Shown here in pieces: positions 8,731 to 17,768 of a DNA stretch of 64,000 nt (position 1 is the stretch's first letter; every line of letters starts with the position of its first letter). The stretch is taken from the NCBI GenBank assembly GCA_016286205.1, contig JAEESF010000009.1, forward strand, positions 38,409 to 102,408, given 5' to 3'. Source of the DNA: Colicola sp016286205. Lineage in GTDB: Bacteria; Bacteroidota; Bacteroidia; Bacteroidales; Paludibacteraceae. The notes under the pieces were generated by a model that was given only the letters and a program-made list of their open reading frames with translations, had not been told where the DNA came from and did no database searches. A program made the position numbers and the translations under genes.

Positions 8731-9509
8731 TGTATCCAAGGATATTGTTTTTTCAGTTGTTGTGCCCGATCGGCTATGCCTTTGGTAAAAGCCTGTGCTT
8801 CAGGCGAATCGGGATAAAGAAGTGTATGATGGCGGTCGAGCCAAAGGGAATGCAACGTATCCATTTCACGAAGTGTTTGAGCCGAGAAATAGGTCTCGGA
8901 GAAACGTTCCCAAATATAGTTGACGGCCATCGAAGACGGGTGCACCAAATCGTCCGCATAGAAACGATAGTCACGCAGTTCGTCCAAAACAATCTCGTAA
9001 CTAGGGAAATAAGTGACCGAGGAGAACTGATTGCGAAGTTGTTCCACCGCCTGCAAAAGAATAGCCTTGCTCAGCTGATTCTCATGTAAGCCATCCTTGA
9101 TATGACGGATGGGCGAAACAGTAAAAATCCAACATCTGTCTGCGTATTTCTCAAGGATAGGTTGCCACAGAGTGACTATCTCGTCAACCGTCAGTCGTCT
9201 CCGTAAGAAATCGGAAGCCGGACGCTTCTGGCAATTATCCACTACGAGGCCTGTCGCCTTATCCTCGTAGACCCAAGCCGTGCCGAAAGTGATGATAACT
9301 ATATCCGCATCGTCCACCAGATGGATATGACGGGCAATAGAAACGGGATTGTAGAGCGTGCCCGTAGGATTAGATAGCGCACGAAGATAGTACTCGTCCA
9401 TCTTACGACCGATAGCATCTACAAAACACGACCCCAACAACAGCCAGCGAGCATCTATAGGTGCTTGCCACGGGCTACGGGGAATATCGACAATGGTTTG
9501 CAGTTTCAT
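8727..9509 (-). CDS. GSCFA-domain protein
   Basis: 260 aa. LLGSCFVDAIGRKM near residue 25 carries the GSCF signature that names the family (PF08885, an SGNH-hydrolase-like fold), and DDLVHPSSMAVNYIWERF near the C-terminus provides the Asp-x-x-His of that fold. Biological substrate unknown. Lies between the LolE-like permease (2-base gap) and the flavodoxin gene (4-base overlap), so the three form one operon. Confidence 0.85.
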   Translation of the reverse strand: MKLQTIVDIPRSPWQAPIDARWLLLGSCFVDAIGRKMDEYYLRALSNPTGTLYNPVSIARHIHLVDDADIVIITFGTAWVYEDKATGLVVDNCQKRPASDFLRRRLTVDEIVTLWQPILEKYADRCWIFTVSPIRHIKDGLHENQLSKAILLQAVEQLRNQFSSVTYFPSYEIVLDELRDYRFYADDLVHPSSMAVNYIWERFSETYFSAQTLREMDTLHSLWLDRHHTLLYPDSPEAQAFTKGIADRAQQLKKQYPWIQ

Positions 9510-9511
9510 CT

Positions 9512-10741
9512 TTACTCAAAATGCATTACTCGGGCAGGGCTGATTCGACTGATAATCATAGACGGCAGCAACAGAATCAACAACGACAGTGCTATAGTGA
9601 TCATATTCAGCAATATAAGCCATCCCCACGGGAAAGCGATAGGTACGTAACTAACGAAATAGGTAGCTGCATCGAGCGGCACCAGGTGGCAGAAATACTC
9701 CAACGCAGCGAGCCCCAAGCCAAGTACATTGCCCCATAGCACACCTTTGCCAATCAGCATAGCGGCTTGGGTGATAAAGATGCGGCGCACAAAACGATTG
9801 TTGGCACCAAGCGCTTTGAGCGTGCCTATCAGTTGGATACCATCCAATATCAGGATAATCAGCCCGGAAACGATGTTAAATCCGGCCACCAGAAGCATCA
9901 GAATAATGATGACCACCACATTCATATCGAGCAAATCGAGCCATGCAAAGATAGCAGGATTCTGCTCTTGAAGGGTCTGCACATAATAGACATTGTATCC
10001 CTTCTCGTCCACATGATTGACCGTAGCAAAATAGATCTGATCGGCTACTTCATCCAGATGGCCAATGTCGGACAGAAGAATCTCTACGCCCGAGAATGTA
10101 TGTTCGTCCCAACCTTGCAGGCGGCGAGCAGTCTGGAGGGGAGTCAGCACAAAGAGTTGGTCAAACTCGGCAAAACCGGTCTCGTAGAGACCCACAATCT
10201 TGAATCGGCGTGCCCGTACTTCATCATCCACAAAATACGCATTGACTGCATCACCCACATGGAGATGGAGCAGATTAGCCGAAGGCTGCGATAACAGTAC
10301 CTCTTGCGGTGCCTCAGGCAGCGTACCTTCCTTGAGATGGGCAGCAAAGAAATCCCAATAGTCGGTTCCTTTGAGCACTATTCCCTGGAAGGCCGAATCG
10401 GTCTTCATCATGCCCGGTTTGGTGACGAAAGGCGCCGCAGAAGCGACGTACGGATAAGACGCCAGACGTGTCAGTAGCGAGTCTGAGACCTCGATGGGTT
10501 GCAAATCGTAGGTATTGTTGTTGTCGAACGAAACGACCTGGATATGCGCGCCAAAACCTGCTACCTGTTGCGTAACCGTCTGCTTAAATCCTACGACCAC
10601 ACAAACAGTCAAAATCATGACCAAAACACCCACTATCATACCTGCCAAAGCGACACGAACAGCAGGGCGCGAATTGCGTTGTTCGCCCTGTTGCGAAAAA
10701 TAAAGTCGCATGGCAAGTTCTATTTCGGGCCTAATTGGCAT
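9512..10741 (-). CDS. ABC transporter permease, LolC/LolE (FtsX) family
   Basis: 409 aa. One N-terminal membrane segment (GMIVGVLVMILTVCVVVGF), a large periplasmic MacB_PCD-type domain (TVTQQVAGFGAHIQVVSF onward) and three C-terminal membrane segments; overall layout is that of lipoprotein-release permeases. The ATPase partner is not in the window. First gene of the GSCFA operon, divergent from 10778 with only 36 bases between. Confidence 0.87.
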   Translation of the reverse strand: MPIRPEIELAMRLYFSQQGEQRNSRPAVRVALAGMIVGVLVMILTVCVVVGFKQTVTQQVAGFGAHIQVVSFDNNNTYDLQPIEVSDSLLTRLASYPYVASAAPFVTKPGMMKTDSAFQGIVLKGTDYWDFFAAHLKEGTLPEAPQEVLLSQPSANLLHLHVGDAVNAYFVDDEVRARRFKIVGLYETGFAEFDQLFVLTPLQTARRLQGWDEHTFSGVEILLSDIGHLDEVADQIYFATVNHVDEKGYNVYYVQTLQEQNPAIFAWLDLLDMNVVVIIILMLLVAGFNIVSGLIILILDGIQLIGTLKALGANNRFVRRIFITQAAMLIGKGVLWGNVLGLGLAALEYFCHLVPLDAATYFVSYVPIAFPWGWLILLNMITIALSLLILLLPSMIISRISPARVMHFE

Positions 10742-10777
10742 AATTTTTGTGGTAAATTTTACAGTATATTTTGCGTT

Positions 10778-11188
10778 ATGAAACGACTATTGGTATCTAT
10801 TGTTAGTGTCCTATTTGCGGGTATGATTTTTGCTCAAGAGCAACCTACTTCGGCTCGTGCACAACGTACTCCAGAGGAGGAAGCTACGAAGCAGACTGAA
10901 CGGTTGGTTCGCGAGTTGAACATACGTGATTCGGCTCGTATTGACACGCTCTATAAGATGCATCTCAAGTACGCTGTTCTGCGTCGTACGGGACTCACTC
11001 GTGCGCAAGAGATGGACAGGATGAGCGCCATGGTAGCAGAACTAAAGCGAATCCTCACGCCTGAGGAATTTGAGCGCTTTATGAACCACCCTGCTGAGCA
11101 GCCTCGCCGCCCGCACGGAGCCAAGGTGATGTCAAAACCAGACGTTGTAGTAATACAAAAGCAATCACCGACCAAAGAGCGCCAATAA
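10778..11188 (+). CDS. secreted Spy/CpxP-like or DUF4890-like protein
   Basis: 136 aa from MKRLLVSIVSVLFAG (signal peptide ending FAQ). The mature part is helical and charged: PEEEATKQTERLVRELN, then a repeat-like TPEEFERFMNHP, the pattern of Spy/CpxP-type periplasmic proteins with two short heptad stretches. The last 110 bases overlap, convergently, the 3' end of the PAP2 gene. Assignment to a named family is tentative. Confidence 0.6.
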   Translation: MKRLLVSIVSVLFAGMIFAQEQPTSARAQRTPEEEATKQTERLVRELNIRDSARIDTLYKMHLKYAVLRRTGLTRAQEMDRMSAMVAELKRILTPEEFERFMNHPAEQPRRPHGAKVMSKPDVVVIQKQSPTKERQ

Positions 11189-11669
11189 TCAATCCCGCCA
11201 GTATATCCGAAGGATAGTGTACTCCCAAGTACATCCTACTATAGCAATTTAGAGCCACCCAAGTCATCAAGGCAACGGTGACTCTTGCGTCTTTGTATAA
11301 GAGGCTAAAGAGCAATGCCACGGCCATCGTATTGGCTGCGTGACCGCTGCAGAATCCATATAGTCCACCCGCATAGCCACGTACGAGACGCAGTGGATCG
11401 ATAGCCGGTTCGTGAGTTGGACGCAAACGACAAACCAAAGGTTTGATGATGCCACTGGTGGTGAAATCGCTCAGTCCTACTGCCACCGCAAAGGCTACCA
11501 GAGCCAGAAGAACAATCTTCCAATTGCGGAATTTTTTGATTAGCAGAAGAACCAGGAGCACGTACAGCCAGATCCAAGTACGAGGCTGACTGACCGTCCA
11601 CATGACCTCATCCAACCATTCTGCATAATGGCCGTTGATCCAAAGTAATATATCTGCGTCTATGTTCAT
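11079..11669 (-). CDS. PAP2-superfamily phosphatase (membrane)
   Basis: 196-aa polytopic membrane phosphatase. The three PAP2 motifs are present in order: KPLVCRLRP (K-x6-RP), YGFCSGHAANT (SGH) and SRMYLGVHYPSD (SR-x5-H-x3-D). Candidate substrates are undecaprenyl diphosphate or lipid A phosphates. The start forms an ATGA overlap with the rsmE stop. The 3' end overlaps the convergent gene 10778-11188 by 110 bases, with both frames intact. Confidence 0.88.
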   Translation of the reverse strand: MNIDADILLWINGHYAEWLDEVMWTVSQPRTWIWLYVLLVLLLIKKFRNWKIVLLALVAFAVAVGLSDFTTSGIIKPLVCRLRPTHEPAIDPLRLVRGYAGGLYGFCSGHAANTMAVALLFSLLYKDARVTVALMTWVALNCYSRMYLGVHYPSDILAGLIIGALWSVIAFVLLQRLVLTSPWLRAGGEAAQQGGS

Positions 11670-12370
11670 TCGTTAATCAGTACAGCAGTATGACAGGCCA
11701 CCACGCCCGCTGTCTCGGTGCGCAGACGACTGTTGCCCAGACTGACAGGCACAAAGCCTAACGACAAGGCCTCAGCCACTTCTGCTTCGCTGAAATCGCC
11801 TTCCGGACCAATCAGCACCAACACATCTCTACCCCGCTCTATTTCATCTTTCAGCACACGTTTATCCTCTTTGTAGCAATGGGCAATGAAGTTCTGCTGA
11901 TTGAGTTTGGCTTGCTCCCGAACGAACGCGTCGTATGGTGTCAGTTCGTGCAATACAGGTAAGTAAGGCGTGAGGCTCTGCTTGGCGGCAGAGAGGATGA
12001 TTTTCTCTAGGCGGTCGGTACGTAGTTGTTTACGTTCGGAGAAACGGCAGAGAAGCGGTGTGATCTCATCCACGCCAATCTCCACGCATTTCTCAATAGC
12101 CCACTCCATTCGCTCGATATTCTTGGTCGGCGCTATGGCTATATGCAGATGGAAACTATGGTGCGGTTGCTGTTTCTCGCTCGAGAGCACCTCAAAATCG
12201 CAATGCTTAGGATGCGGATTAGTGATACGGGCCGTATAGGTTGTTCCCCGACCGTCTGTGACAAGTATCTCATCGCCAACGGAATAACGCAACACTCGCA
12301 CACAATGGGCACTCTCTTCTTCGGAGAGCGTCTGGCGGTTTTCTATGTCAGGGCAATAAAAGAGATACAT
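11666..12370 (-). CDS. rsmE: 16S rRNA m3U1498 methyltransferase
   Basis: 234-aa SPOUT methyltransferase. MYLFYCPDIENRQTLSEEE, HCVRVLRYSVGD, then LIGPEGDFSEAE and SLGNSRLRTETAGVVA, the SAM-binding trefoil-knot motifs. Translationally coupled (ATGA) to the PAP2 gene downstream; preceded by the 7-bp repeat array after prfA. Confidence 0.95.
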   Translation of the reverse strand: MYLFYCPDIENRQTLSEEESAHCVRVLRYSVGDEILVTDGRGTTYTARITNPHPKHCDFEVLSSEKQQPHHSFHLHIAIAPTKNIERMEWAIEKCVEIGVDEITPLLCRFSERKQLRTDRLEKIILSAAKQSLTPYLPVLHELTPYDAFVREQAKLNQQNFIAHCYKEDKRVLKDEIERGRDVLVLIGPEGDFSEAEVAEALSLGFVPVSLGNSRLRTETAGVVACHTAVLINE

Positions 12371-12375
12371 TTTAT

Positions 12376-12399
12376 AATTGAAAATTGAAAATTGAAAAT
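12376..12399. repeat. heptamer array (ATTGAAA) directly after prfA stop
   Basis: Three and a half copies of a 7-bp unit lying between the prfA stop codon (12400-12402) and the rsmE start. One of several heptamer arrays found just downstream of stop codons in this window. Confidence 0.75.
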
Positions 12400-13500
12400 T
12401 TACAATTCGCTTTCTTTGAGGCGTTCAGCGTTTTCGGCTACTTGCAGGGCGTCAATCACGCCTTGAATGTCGCCGTCCATGAAAGCGGCGAGGTTATAGA
12501 CCGTATAACCGATGCGATGATCGGTAATACGTCCTTGTGGATAGTTGTATGTACGGATCTTCGCAGAGCGGTCACCCGTGGAAACCATGGTCTTACGGCG
12601 TGCTGCAATGTCGTCAATGTATTTCTGATGCTCCTTGTCATAAATCTGCGTACGCAGACGGCTGAGAGCACGCTCTTTGTTCTTAGGCTGGTCGCGCGTC
12701 TCGGTACACTCTATCAGTATCTCTTGCACTTCGCCGGTATTCGGATTCTTCCAATTGTAGCGAAGGCGGACGCCCGATTCCACCTTATTGACATTCTGAC
12801 CTCCTGCACCACCCGAACGGAAAGTCTCCCAACGGATTTCTCCCTCGTTGATATGCACCTCAAATTCATCGGCCTCGGGCAAAACGGCTACCGTAGCAGC
12901 GGACGTATGGACGCGCCCTTGCGTCTCCGTGACAGGCACGCGCTGCACACGGTGTACGCCTGACTCGTACTTGAGCGTGCCGTACACATTTTCGCCTGTA
13001 ACGTTGAAGATGATCTCCTTGTAACCACCTGCAGCACCTTCGGTGAAGGAGGAGATTGTATATTTAAACCCTTTGATCTCGAAATACTTAGTGTACATAC
13101 GGAAGAGATCTCCGGCAAAGATAGCAGCTTCGTCTCCGCCTGTACCGCCACGAATCTCCATGACAACATTCTTTCCGTCTTCCGGATCTTGCGGCAAGAG
13201 TTGCAGTTTCAGTTCTTCTTCCAGTTTCGGCACTTCCGGCTCGAGTGTCTCTATCTCTGCCCGAGCCATCTCACGCAGCTCAGGGTCTGTCTCATTGTGA
13301 AATAGGTCTTTAGCTTCCTGCAGGTCGTTCACGGCTTTCTTGTAGCGATGTGCACACTCAAGGACGCGCTCCAGATCATGGTAATCGCGATTGAGTCGCA
13401 CATAACGAGCCTGATCAGCAATAACTGACGGATCGGTGATAAGCAGGCTCACTTCGTGAAACTTAGCCTCCAGGCCTTCTATCTTGTCTAAAATATCCAT
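12400..13500 (-). CDS. prfA: peptide chain release factor 1
   Basis: 366 aa. Has the stop-codon-reading tripeptide PVT (in RVPVTETQGR) that marks RF1, the catalytic GGQ (SGGAGGQNVNKVES) and RGGTGGDEAA. Reads UAA/UAG. Followed 2 bases upstream by folD; it probably belongs to the ffh-folD-prfA-rsmE-PAP2 transcription unit starting at the ffh promoter. Confidence 0.97.
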   Translation of the reverse strand: MDILDKIEGLEAKFHEVSLLITDPSVIADQARYVRLNRDYHDLERVLECAHRYKKAVNDLQEAKDLFHNETDPELREMARAEIETLEPEVPKLEEELKLQLLPQDPEDGKNVVMEIRGGTGGDEAAIFAGDLFRMYTKYFEIKGFKYTISSFTEGAAGGYKEIIFNVTGENVYGTLKYESGVHRVQRVPVTETQGRVHTSAATVAVLPEADEFEVHINEGEIRWETFRSGGAGGQNVNKVESGVRLRYNWKNPNTGEVQEILIECTETRDQPKNKERALSRLRTQIYDKEHQKYIDDIAARRKTMVSTGDRSAKIRTYNYPQGRITDHRIGYTVYNLAAFMDGDIQGVIDALQVAENAERLKESEL

Positions 13501-13502
13501 GC

Positions 13503-14405
13503 TTACATTCCAAACTTATACGCTTGCATCACATTTTGTAGTAACGAGGCGATCGTCATAGGTCCTACTCCGCCCGGCACAGGTGTGATATAGGCGGCTT
13601 TAGGTGCTACGTTATCAAAATCAACATCGCCTACTACGCGATAGCCACGTGGCGCTTTAGGGTCCTCTATGCGATTGATACCTACGTCGATCACTGTTGC
13701 GCCTTCTGCCACCATATCTGCTTTTAGCAGTTTGGGACAACCGGCCGCTACGATGATGATATCCGCTGTGCGACAGACAGCTGCCAAGTCGCGTGTTTTG
13801 CTATGGCAGATAGTGACCGTAGCATCGCCTATGGCAGACGAGCTCATGCCCGGGAAACTCAAGTACGGGCGCTGCATCAGCAACATCGCGATAGGTTTGC
13901 CCACGATGTTGGATCGGCCTATGACCACTACGTGCTTGCCTTCGGTAGAAATATGATACCGCGCCAATAGTTCACGAATACCTCGTGGTGTAGCACCGAT
14001 GATGGAAGGCAATCCAAGCACCGTACGTCCCACATTGGCAGGCGTCAGGCCATCCACATCTTTGCGATAATCTATAGCCGCCAGGATGTTCTGCTCGCTA
14101 ATATGTTCCGGCAGCGGCGACTGGACGATGAAACCGTCTATGTTGGGATCGTTGTTGAGTCGATATATCTCTTGAAGCAAGGTCTGCTCGGTGATGTATT
14201 CTTCGTACGCAATCTTCTCCGCCTCGATGCCCACTTCTGCGCAAGCTTTCAGTTTGTTGGCCACATAGGTCTCGCTGGCCGGATTATGGCCGACGATGAT
14301 GATAGCCAAGCGCGGAACACGTTTGCCTTCCGCCTTCAGCCGTTCTACCTCGCTGTGCAGTTCCCCGCAAATCTCTGCCGCTATTTTCTTACCGTCTATA
14401 ATCAT
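13503..14405 (-). CDS. folD: bifunctional methylenetetrahydrofolate dehydrogenase/cyclohydrolase
   Basis: 300 aa. One-carbon metabolism enzyme; FolD motifs visible: ASETYVANKLKAC with the catalytic Lys, DGFIVQSPLPEH, VVIGRSNIVGKP (NADP site) and TPVPGGVGPMTIA. Start overlaps the ffh stop by one base (TGATG), so it is coupled to ffh. Confidence 0.97.
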   Translation of the reverse strand: MIIDGKKIAAEICGELHSEVERLKAEGKRVPRLAIIIVGHNPASETYVANKLKACAEVGIEAEKIAYEEYITEQTLLQEIYRLNNDPNIDGFIVQSPLPEHISEQNILAAIDYRKDVDGLTPANVGRTVLGLPSIIGATPRGIRELLARYHISTEGKHVVVIGRSNIVGKPIAMLLMQRPYLSFPGMSSSAIGDATVTICHSKTRDLAAVCRTADIIIVAAGCPKLLKADMVAEGATVIDVGINRIEDPKAPRGYRVVGDVDFDNVAPKAAYITPVPGGVGPMTIASLLQNVMQAYKFGM

Positions 14406-15703
14406 CAGCGCTTACGCATTTGCTGCACTTTCTTCATCATCTTGCTGGTCTGGTCAAACTGCTTGAGGAAGCGGTTGAGCGCCACTATATCTACGCCTGC
14501 GCCTTTGGCGATACGATTCTTTCGGCTACCATTGAGCAGACCTGGATTCGCACGCTCAGCCGGCGTCATCGAATTGATCATGGCTTCGATGGGCTTGAAC
14601 GCATCGTCGCTGACGTCGATATTCTTCATTGCCTTGTCCATACCCGGAATCATGCCCATCAGGTCTTTCATCGAACCCATTTTCTTGATCTGGTTGAGTT
14701 GGCCGATGAAATCATTGAAATCAAACTGATTGTGGGCAATCTTCTTGCTGATTCGGCGTGCTTCGGCTTCGTCGTACTGCTCTTGAGCACGTTCTACTAG
14801 GCTGACGACGTCACCCATACCCAAAATACGGTCGGCCATACGAGCCGGATGGAACACATCGAGCGCCTCCATCTTCTCGCCCGTTCCGATGAACTTAATT
14901 GGCTTGTTGACCACCGAACGGATAGATAGAGCGGCACCACCACGTGCATCGCCATCGAGCTTGGTCAGTACCACGCCATCAAAATCGATGCGGTCGTTGA
15001 ATTCCTTGGCAGTATTCACTGCGTCCTGACCGGTCATAGCATCCACTACGAACAGCGTCTCAGAGGGAGAAATGGCTTTCTTAATAGCCTCTATCTCCTG
15101 CATCATCTGCTCGTCCACGGCCAGACGACCAGCGGTATCGACGATCACTACGTCGTAACCCAAACGCTTGGCCTCGGCTATAGCATCTTGGGCTTTCTTG
15201 ACGGGATTAGCCTCTCCTTCGCCGGTATAGACCTTCGCATTGATCTGCTCGCCTAGTACGCGCAACTGCTCGATGGCAGCAGGACGATAGACGTCGCAGG
15301 CGACCAGCATGACGCGTTTGTTCTTCTTGGTCTGCAACCAGTTAGCCAGTTTGCTGGCAAAAGTGGTCTTACCGGAACCCTGCAAACCGGACATCAGAAT
15401 GACAGCAGGCGAACCTTTTAGGTTCAGTTCCTGTGCTTCGCCGCCCATCAGTTCTGCCAGTTCGTCGTGCGTGATCTTGACCATCAACTGTCCGGGACGT
15501 ACACTGGTCATGACGTTTTGGCCCAGTGCTTTCTCTTTCACCTGGTCAGTAAACTGCTTGGCGGTCTTGTAGTTGACATCTGCTTCCAGCAGCGCTTTGC
15601 GGATATCCTTGACTGTTTCCGCAATGTTTATTTCGGTAATACGGCCTTCACCTTTTAGGATTTTGAACGACCGTTCCAGTCTCTCTGATAGATTATCGAA
15701 CAT
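14405..15703 (-). CDS. ffh: signal recognition particle protein
   Basis: 432 aa. SRP54 GTPase that inserts membrane proteins. G1 loop GLQGSGKTTFASKLA near residue 110, DTAGRLAVDEQMM, TKLDGDARGG and a Met-rich M domain (MGSMKDLMGMIPGM). Own promoter directly upstream; leads an operon with folD and prfA. Confidence 0.97.
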   Translation of the reverse strand: MFDNLSERLERSFKILKGEGRITEINIAETVKDIRKALLEADVNYKTAKQFTDQVKEKALGQNVMTSVRPGQLMVKITHDELAELMGGEAQELNLKGSPAVILMSGLQGSGKTTFASKLANWLQTKKNKRVMLVACDVYRPAAIEQLRVLGEQINAKVYTGEGEANPVKKAQDAIAEAKRLGYDVVIVDTAGRLAVDEQMMQEIEAIKKAISPSETLFVVDAMTGQDAVNTAKEFNDRIDFDGVVLTKLDGDARGGAALSIRSVVNKPIKFIGTGEKMEALDVFHPARMADRILGMGDVVSLVERAQEQYDEAEARRISKKIAHNQFDFNDFIGQLNQIKKMGSMKDLMGMIPGMDKAMKNIDVSDDAFKPIEAMINSMTPAERANPGLLNGSRKNRIAKGAGVDIVALNRFLKQFDQTSKMMKKVQQMRKR

Positions 15704-15726
15704 AGTACTCCAAATTAAATCGGCCG

Positions 15727-15757
15727 CAAAATTACTAAAAAATTATCAAATATACAA
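15727..15757 (-). promoter_or_regulatory. promoter for ffh operon
   Basis: Minus-strand TAATTTTG (15734-15727) with TTTGTATATTTGA about 20 bases upstream, matching the extended -33 form used elsewhere in the window. Confidence 0.7.
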
Positions 15758-15766
15758 ATATTTGAC

Positions 15767-15790
15767 AAAAAAAAGCACCCCGAAGGGTGC
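15767..15790 (-). terminator. terminator of the 16214/15799 small-gene unit
   Basis: GCACCC-ttcg-GGGTGC (15775-15790) followed on the minus strand by eight T. Confidence 0.88.
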
Positions 15791-15798
15791 CGAACGCG

Positions 15799-16185
15799 TT
15801 ACGGATTCTGCTGATCGTACGCATCTCCGCAGACTTTCCAGAGGTAGGAGACAAAGGTCTTCTTGCCGTTGGGTTGGTCCTTTTGCGCGACGAAAGCGGC
15901 TTGGTCGGCTGCTATAGTGCCCAGGTTCTGACGGCGTGCTGCGACTGCGCGGCTAACTGCTGCGAACTTAGTACGGCGGTCCAACTCATCCTGATTGGGC
16001 AAGGTAGAGCGGTTGTACTCACCTACGGCGTAGAGCCGTGTGCATACGGGGTTCAGCGTCGGTGCTGTGCGGTGTGTCGCTAGCAGTGCACTCGAGTGCG
16101 AACTGTGTGCCTGACCTTTTTTCGGTCGCTTACTCAATAATCCGGAAACATACTCGATTCCTTTCATCCATTTTACAATAGCCAT
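15799..16185 (-). CDS. small Bacteroidales orphan protein, paralogue of 58586-58972
   Basis: 128 aa, no recognised function. Differs from its paralogue at 58586-58972 at only 10 of 128 positions. Features: SKRPKKG, an Ala/Ser/His stretch (HSSHSSALLATHR), TRLYAVGEYNRSTLP, ELDRRTKFAAVSRAVAARR. The layout (Gly/basic start, aromatic 'TRLY..G' strand, 'EL.RR.KFA.VSR' helix) resembles the small DUF6266-like 'SGK...R.KF' proteins at 16214 and 61194; this kinship is my inference. Second gene after 16214, ending at a strong terminator. Confidence 0.75.
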   Translation of the reverse strand: MAIVKWMKGIEYVSGLLSKRPKKGQAHSSHSSALLATHRTAPTLNPVCTRLYAVGEYNRSTLPNQDELDRRTKFAAVSRAVAARRQNLGTIAADQAAFVAQKDQPNGKKTFVSYLWKVCGDAYDQQNP

Positions 16186-16213
16186 AATAATTAAGGTTTT
16201 TGGTTTTTATTCA

Positions 16214-16519
16214 TTAATCTCCTAATTTTGCATACTCTTGTGCGAACATATAGCCGCGCAAGGTTTTGTACTCTTTTTGTTTTCTAAACGCTGTTTCATA
16301 TGCGTCTTTTTCTTCTTGGGTCAAAGCTGCTATTGCTATCACAACTTGTTTGAATTTGTTACGTTGTGCTATCTGAAGTGCACTCGGCTCTCCGGTAAAC
16401 GGATTACATATCTTACCGGTGTAGAGCGTTCCGTTTCTGTTAGCAAAATAGACATCTGAATGACCACACAATTTCCCGCTAAGGGATAGCAACAATTCCA
16501 TTGGAATATATTTTGCCAT
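16214..16519 (-). CDS. small DUF6266-like 'SGK' protein
   Basis: 101 aa. LLLSLSGKLCGHSDVYFANR then PSALQIAQRNKFKQV and TQEEKDAYETAFRKQKEY match the general pattern of short Bacteroidetes proteins with an SGKxG start, an x-x-Q-x-x-x-R-x-x-F middle and an 'EE..AY' helix (DUF6266-like, tentative). Function unknown. It lies 28 bases before 15799 and is preceded by about 500 bases of structured leader without another gene. Confidence 0.65.
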   Translation of the reverse strand: MAKYIPMELLLSLSGKLCGHSDVYFANRNGTLYTGKICNPFTGEPSALQIAQRNKFKQVVIAIAALTQEEKDAYETAFRKQKEYKTLRGYMFAQEYAKLGD

Positions 16520-16689
16520 TGTTTACTGACAAACTTTTTTTACCCGCATTGTCTTCTCGGGGTTAAGGATAATAGGTTTTCGCATCTTCTCTTAAAAATT
16601 CATCTTCTTTATGTGCACATATGTTAAATTCCTTTCTTCTTACATATTATAAATGAATAGATATAGTAACCCCTTGACGTATTTCGTAC

Positions 16690-17035
16690 ATTTTTCACCC
16701 GCCCGACCGGTTCTACGGTCGTCCCGATTCCCTTCTCGGGCTGTACAGGGCGGTGCCATTTCGTTATAACCTGTTATTACCGCTGGACGATCAATCCCAG
16801 AGGATGACGAGCTAAAGTGGTTCCCCAAAGCGCCTAACCACTGGCGGCATAGCCTGACGTTATAACTCGCAAACGCAGCGCACCGGCATGTCTTAATAGG
16901 TGCATGGCTTCTTAGTTTTCGGGGGCTCCGATTATTGCCGAAGGGACATCGGTTCTTTTTGTTTCGCGCAGAACCGGCTGCATCGCTTTTGCTTATAGAG
17001 CAAACAATTATGTAAGAACGAGACTTCTCTCAAAT
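16690..17035 (-). ncRNA. large structured RNA candidate (or 5' leader of 16214/15799)
   Basis: The 660-base gap between 16519 and 17181 holds no convincing gene but many complementary segments: CACCCGCCC/GGGCGGTG (16696-16704 with 16748-16755) closing a three-way junction with GACCG/CGGTC and CCCGA/TCGGG; AGTGGTT/AACCACT (16816-16822 with 16836-16842); GTTATAAC/GTTATAAC (16763-16770 with 16859-16866); GCACC/GGTGC (16880-16884 with 16899-16903); CGGTTCT/AGAACCG (16950-16956 with 16970-16976); TTTGCT/AGCAAA (16988-16993 with 16999-17004). A minus-strand -7 box lies at 17042-17049. I see no hallmark of RNase P, tmRNA, SRP RNA or group II domain V. No terminator follows, so it may be a leader rather than a free RNA. 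Confidence 0.65.
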
Positions 17036-17041
17036 TTTGTA

Positions 17042-17075
17042 CAAAGGTACTACTTTTTTTTCATCTAAAAAAGTC
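17042..17075 (-). promoter_or_regulatory. promoter before the structured RNA
   Basis: TACCTTTG on the minus strand (17049-17042) after an A-rich tract; the -33 element is weak. Confidence 0.55.
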
Positions 17076-17180
17076 CGTGTCGAAAATTCTGTAATTAAGT
17101 GTTTTATTGCCGGTTTATTGTAATCCCTGTACATTTTATGTACAGGGAAAACCTATAATACCATTAAACTGCAGTTGTGC

Positions 17181-17768
17181 TTATGCTACAACGTCCAACA
17201 ATCGATCAATACTCTCCTCGTCCGGAAAGAAACTCCAAAATAACCCAAAAATAGGACTGAACGCGATGTCGGCTTCTTCGAATAAACGACGCATATCAAT
17301 TAATGGACCATCTCCATCATCTATAAAAGACCGCAAAGGAGTGTCTTTACGTCTCCTTTTATATTTCTGAATGGTCTCATAGTCTGACAAAACAAAGTAA
17401 CTGGCAATCACATAGGCGACATACCAATCTTCGGCATTCGAATAATAATCATTGCCAATTTTTGCCATGTCGGCCTTAAAACGCGCAGATGTCATTAGAG
17501 CCAATGCCTCATTTATCAATGCCTCTTCTAAATCGGCGTAGGACAGTCGCTCTGGACGAACTACTTCCCAGTACGCGCGTTTCAAACATGCTTTTAAAAC
17601 CTTTTCCGTCTGGCGTTTCTCCTTATTAAATAGGTCCCAAAACGCTGCCAGCACCATCTCTACTGGACTTTTTTCATTACTCTTCTCTCCTACGGAGAAA
17701 GTCTTTGAGGAATCTAGTTCCTCGTTCTCTTGCCCTGTAACACAAGGCGTTACTAAATCATTCACCAT
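17181..17768 (-). CDS. unknown soluble protein
   Basis: 195 aa, no family recognised and no signal peptide or membrane segment. Mostly helical, acidic, with aromatic patches (NDYYSNAEDWYVAYVIASYF) and a basic KYKRRRKD stretch. Codon use is more AT-rich than the flanking housekeeping genes. Its own promoter (17868-17875) and a leader with the hairpin GATAAG-gttag-CTTATC point to an independent unit in the accessory stretch. Confidence 0.6.
   Translation of the reverse strand: MVNDLVTPCVTGQENEELDSSKTFSVGEKSNEKSPVEMVLAAFWDLFNKEKRQTEKVLKACLKRAYWEVVRPERLSYADLEEALINEALALMTSARFKADMAKIGNDYYSNAEDWYVAYVIASYFVLSDYETIQKYKRRRKDTPLRSFIDDGDGPLIDMRRLFEEADIAFSPIFGLFWSFFPDEESIDRLLDVVA

Noticed and set aside
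16690..17035. RNase P, tmRNA, SRP RNA or group I/II intron identity
   Set aside because: No GAGGAAAGTC, tmRNA T-arm, GGAA tetraloop with AGCAG, or domain V hallmark seen; left as unknown.
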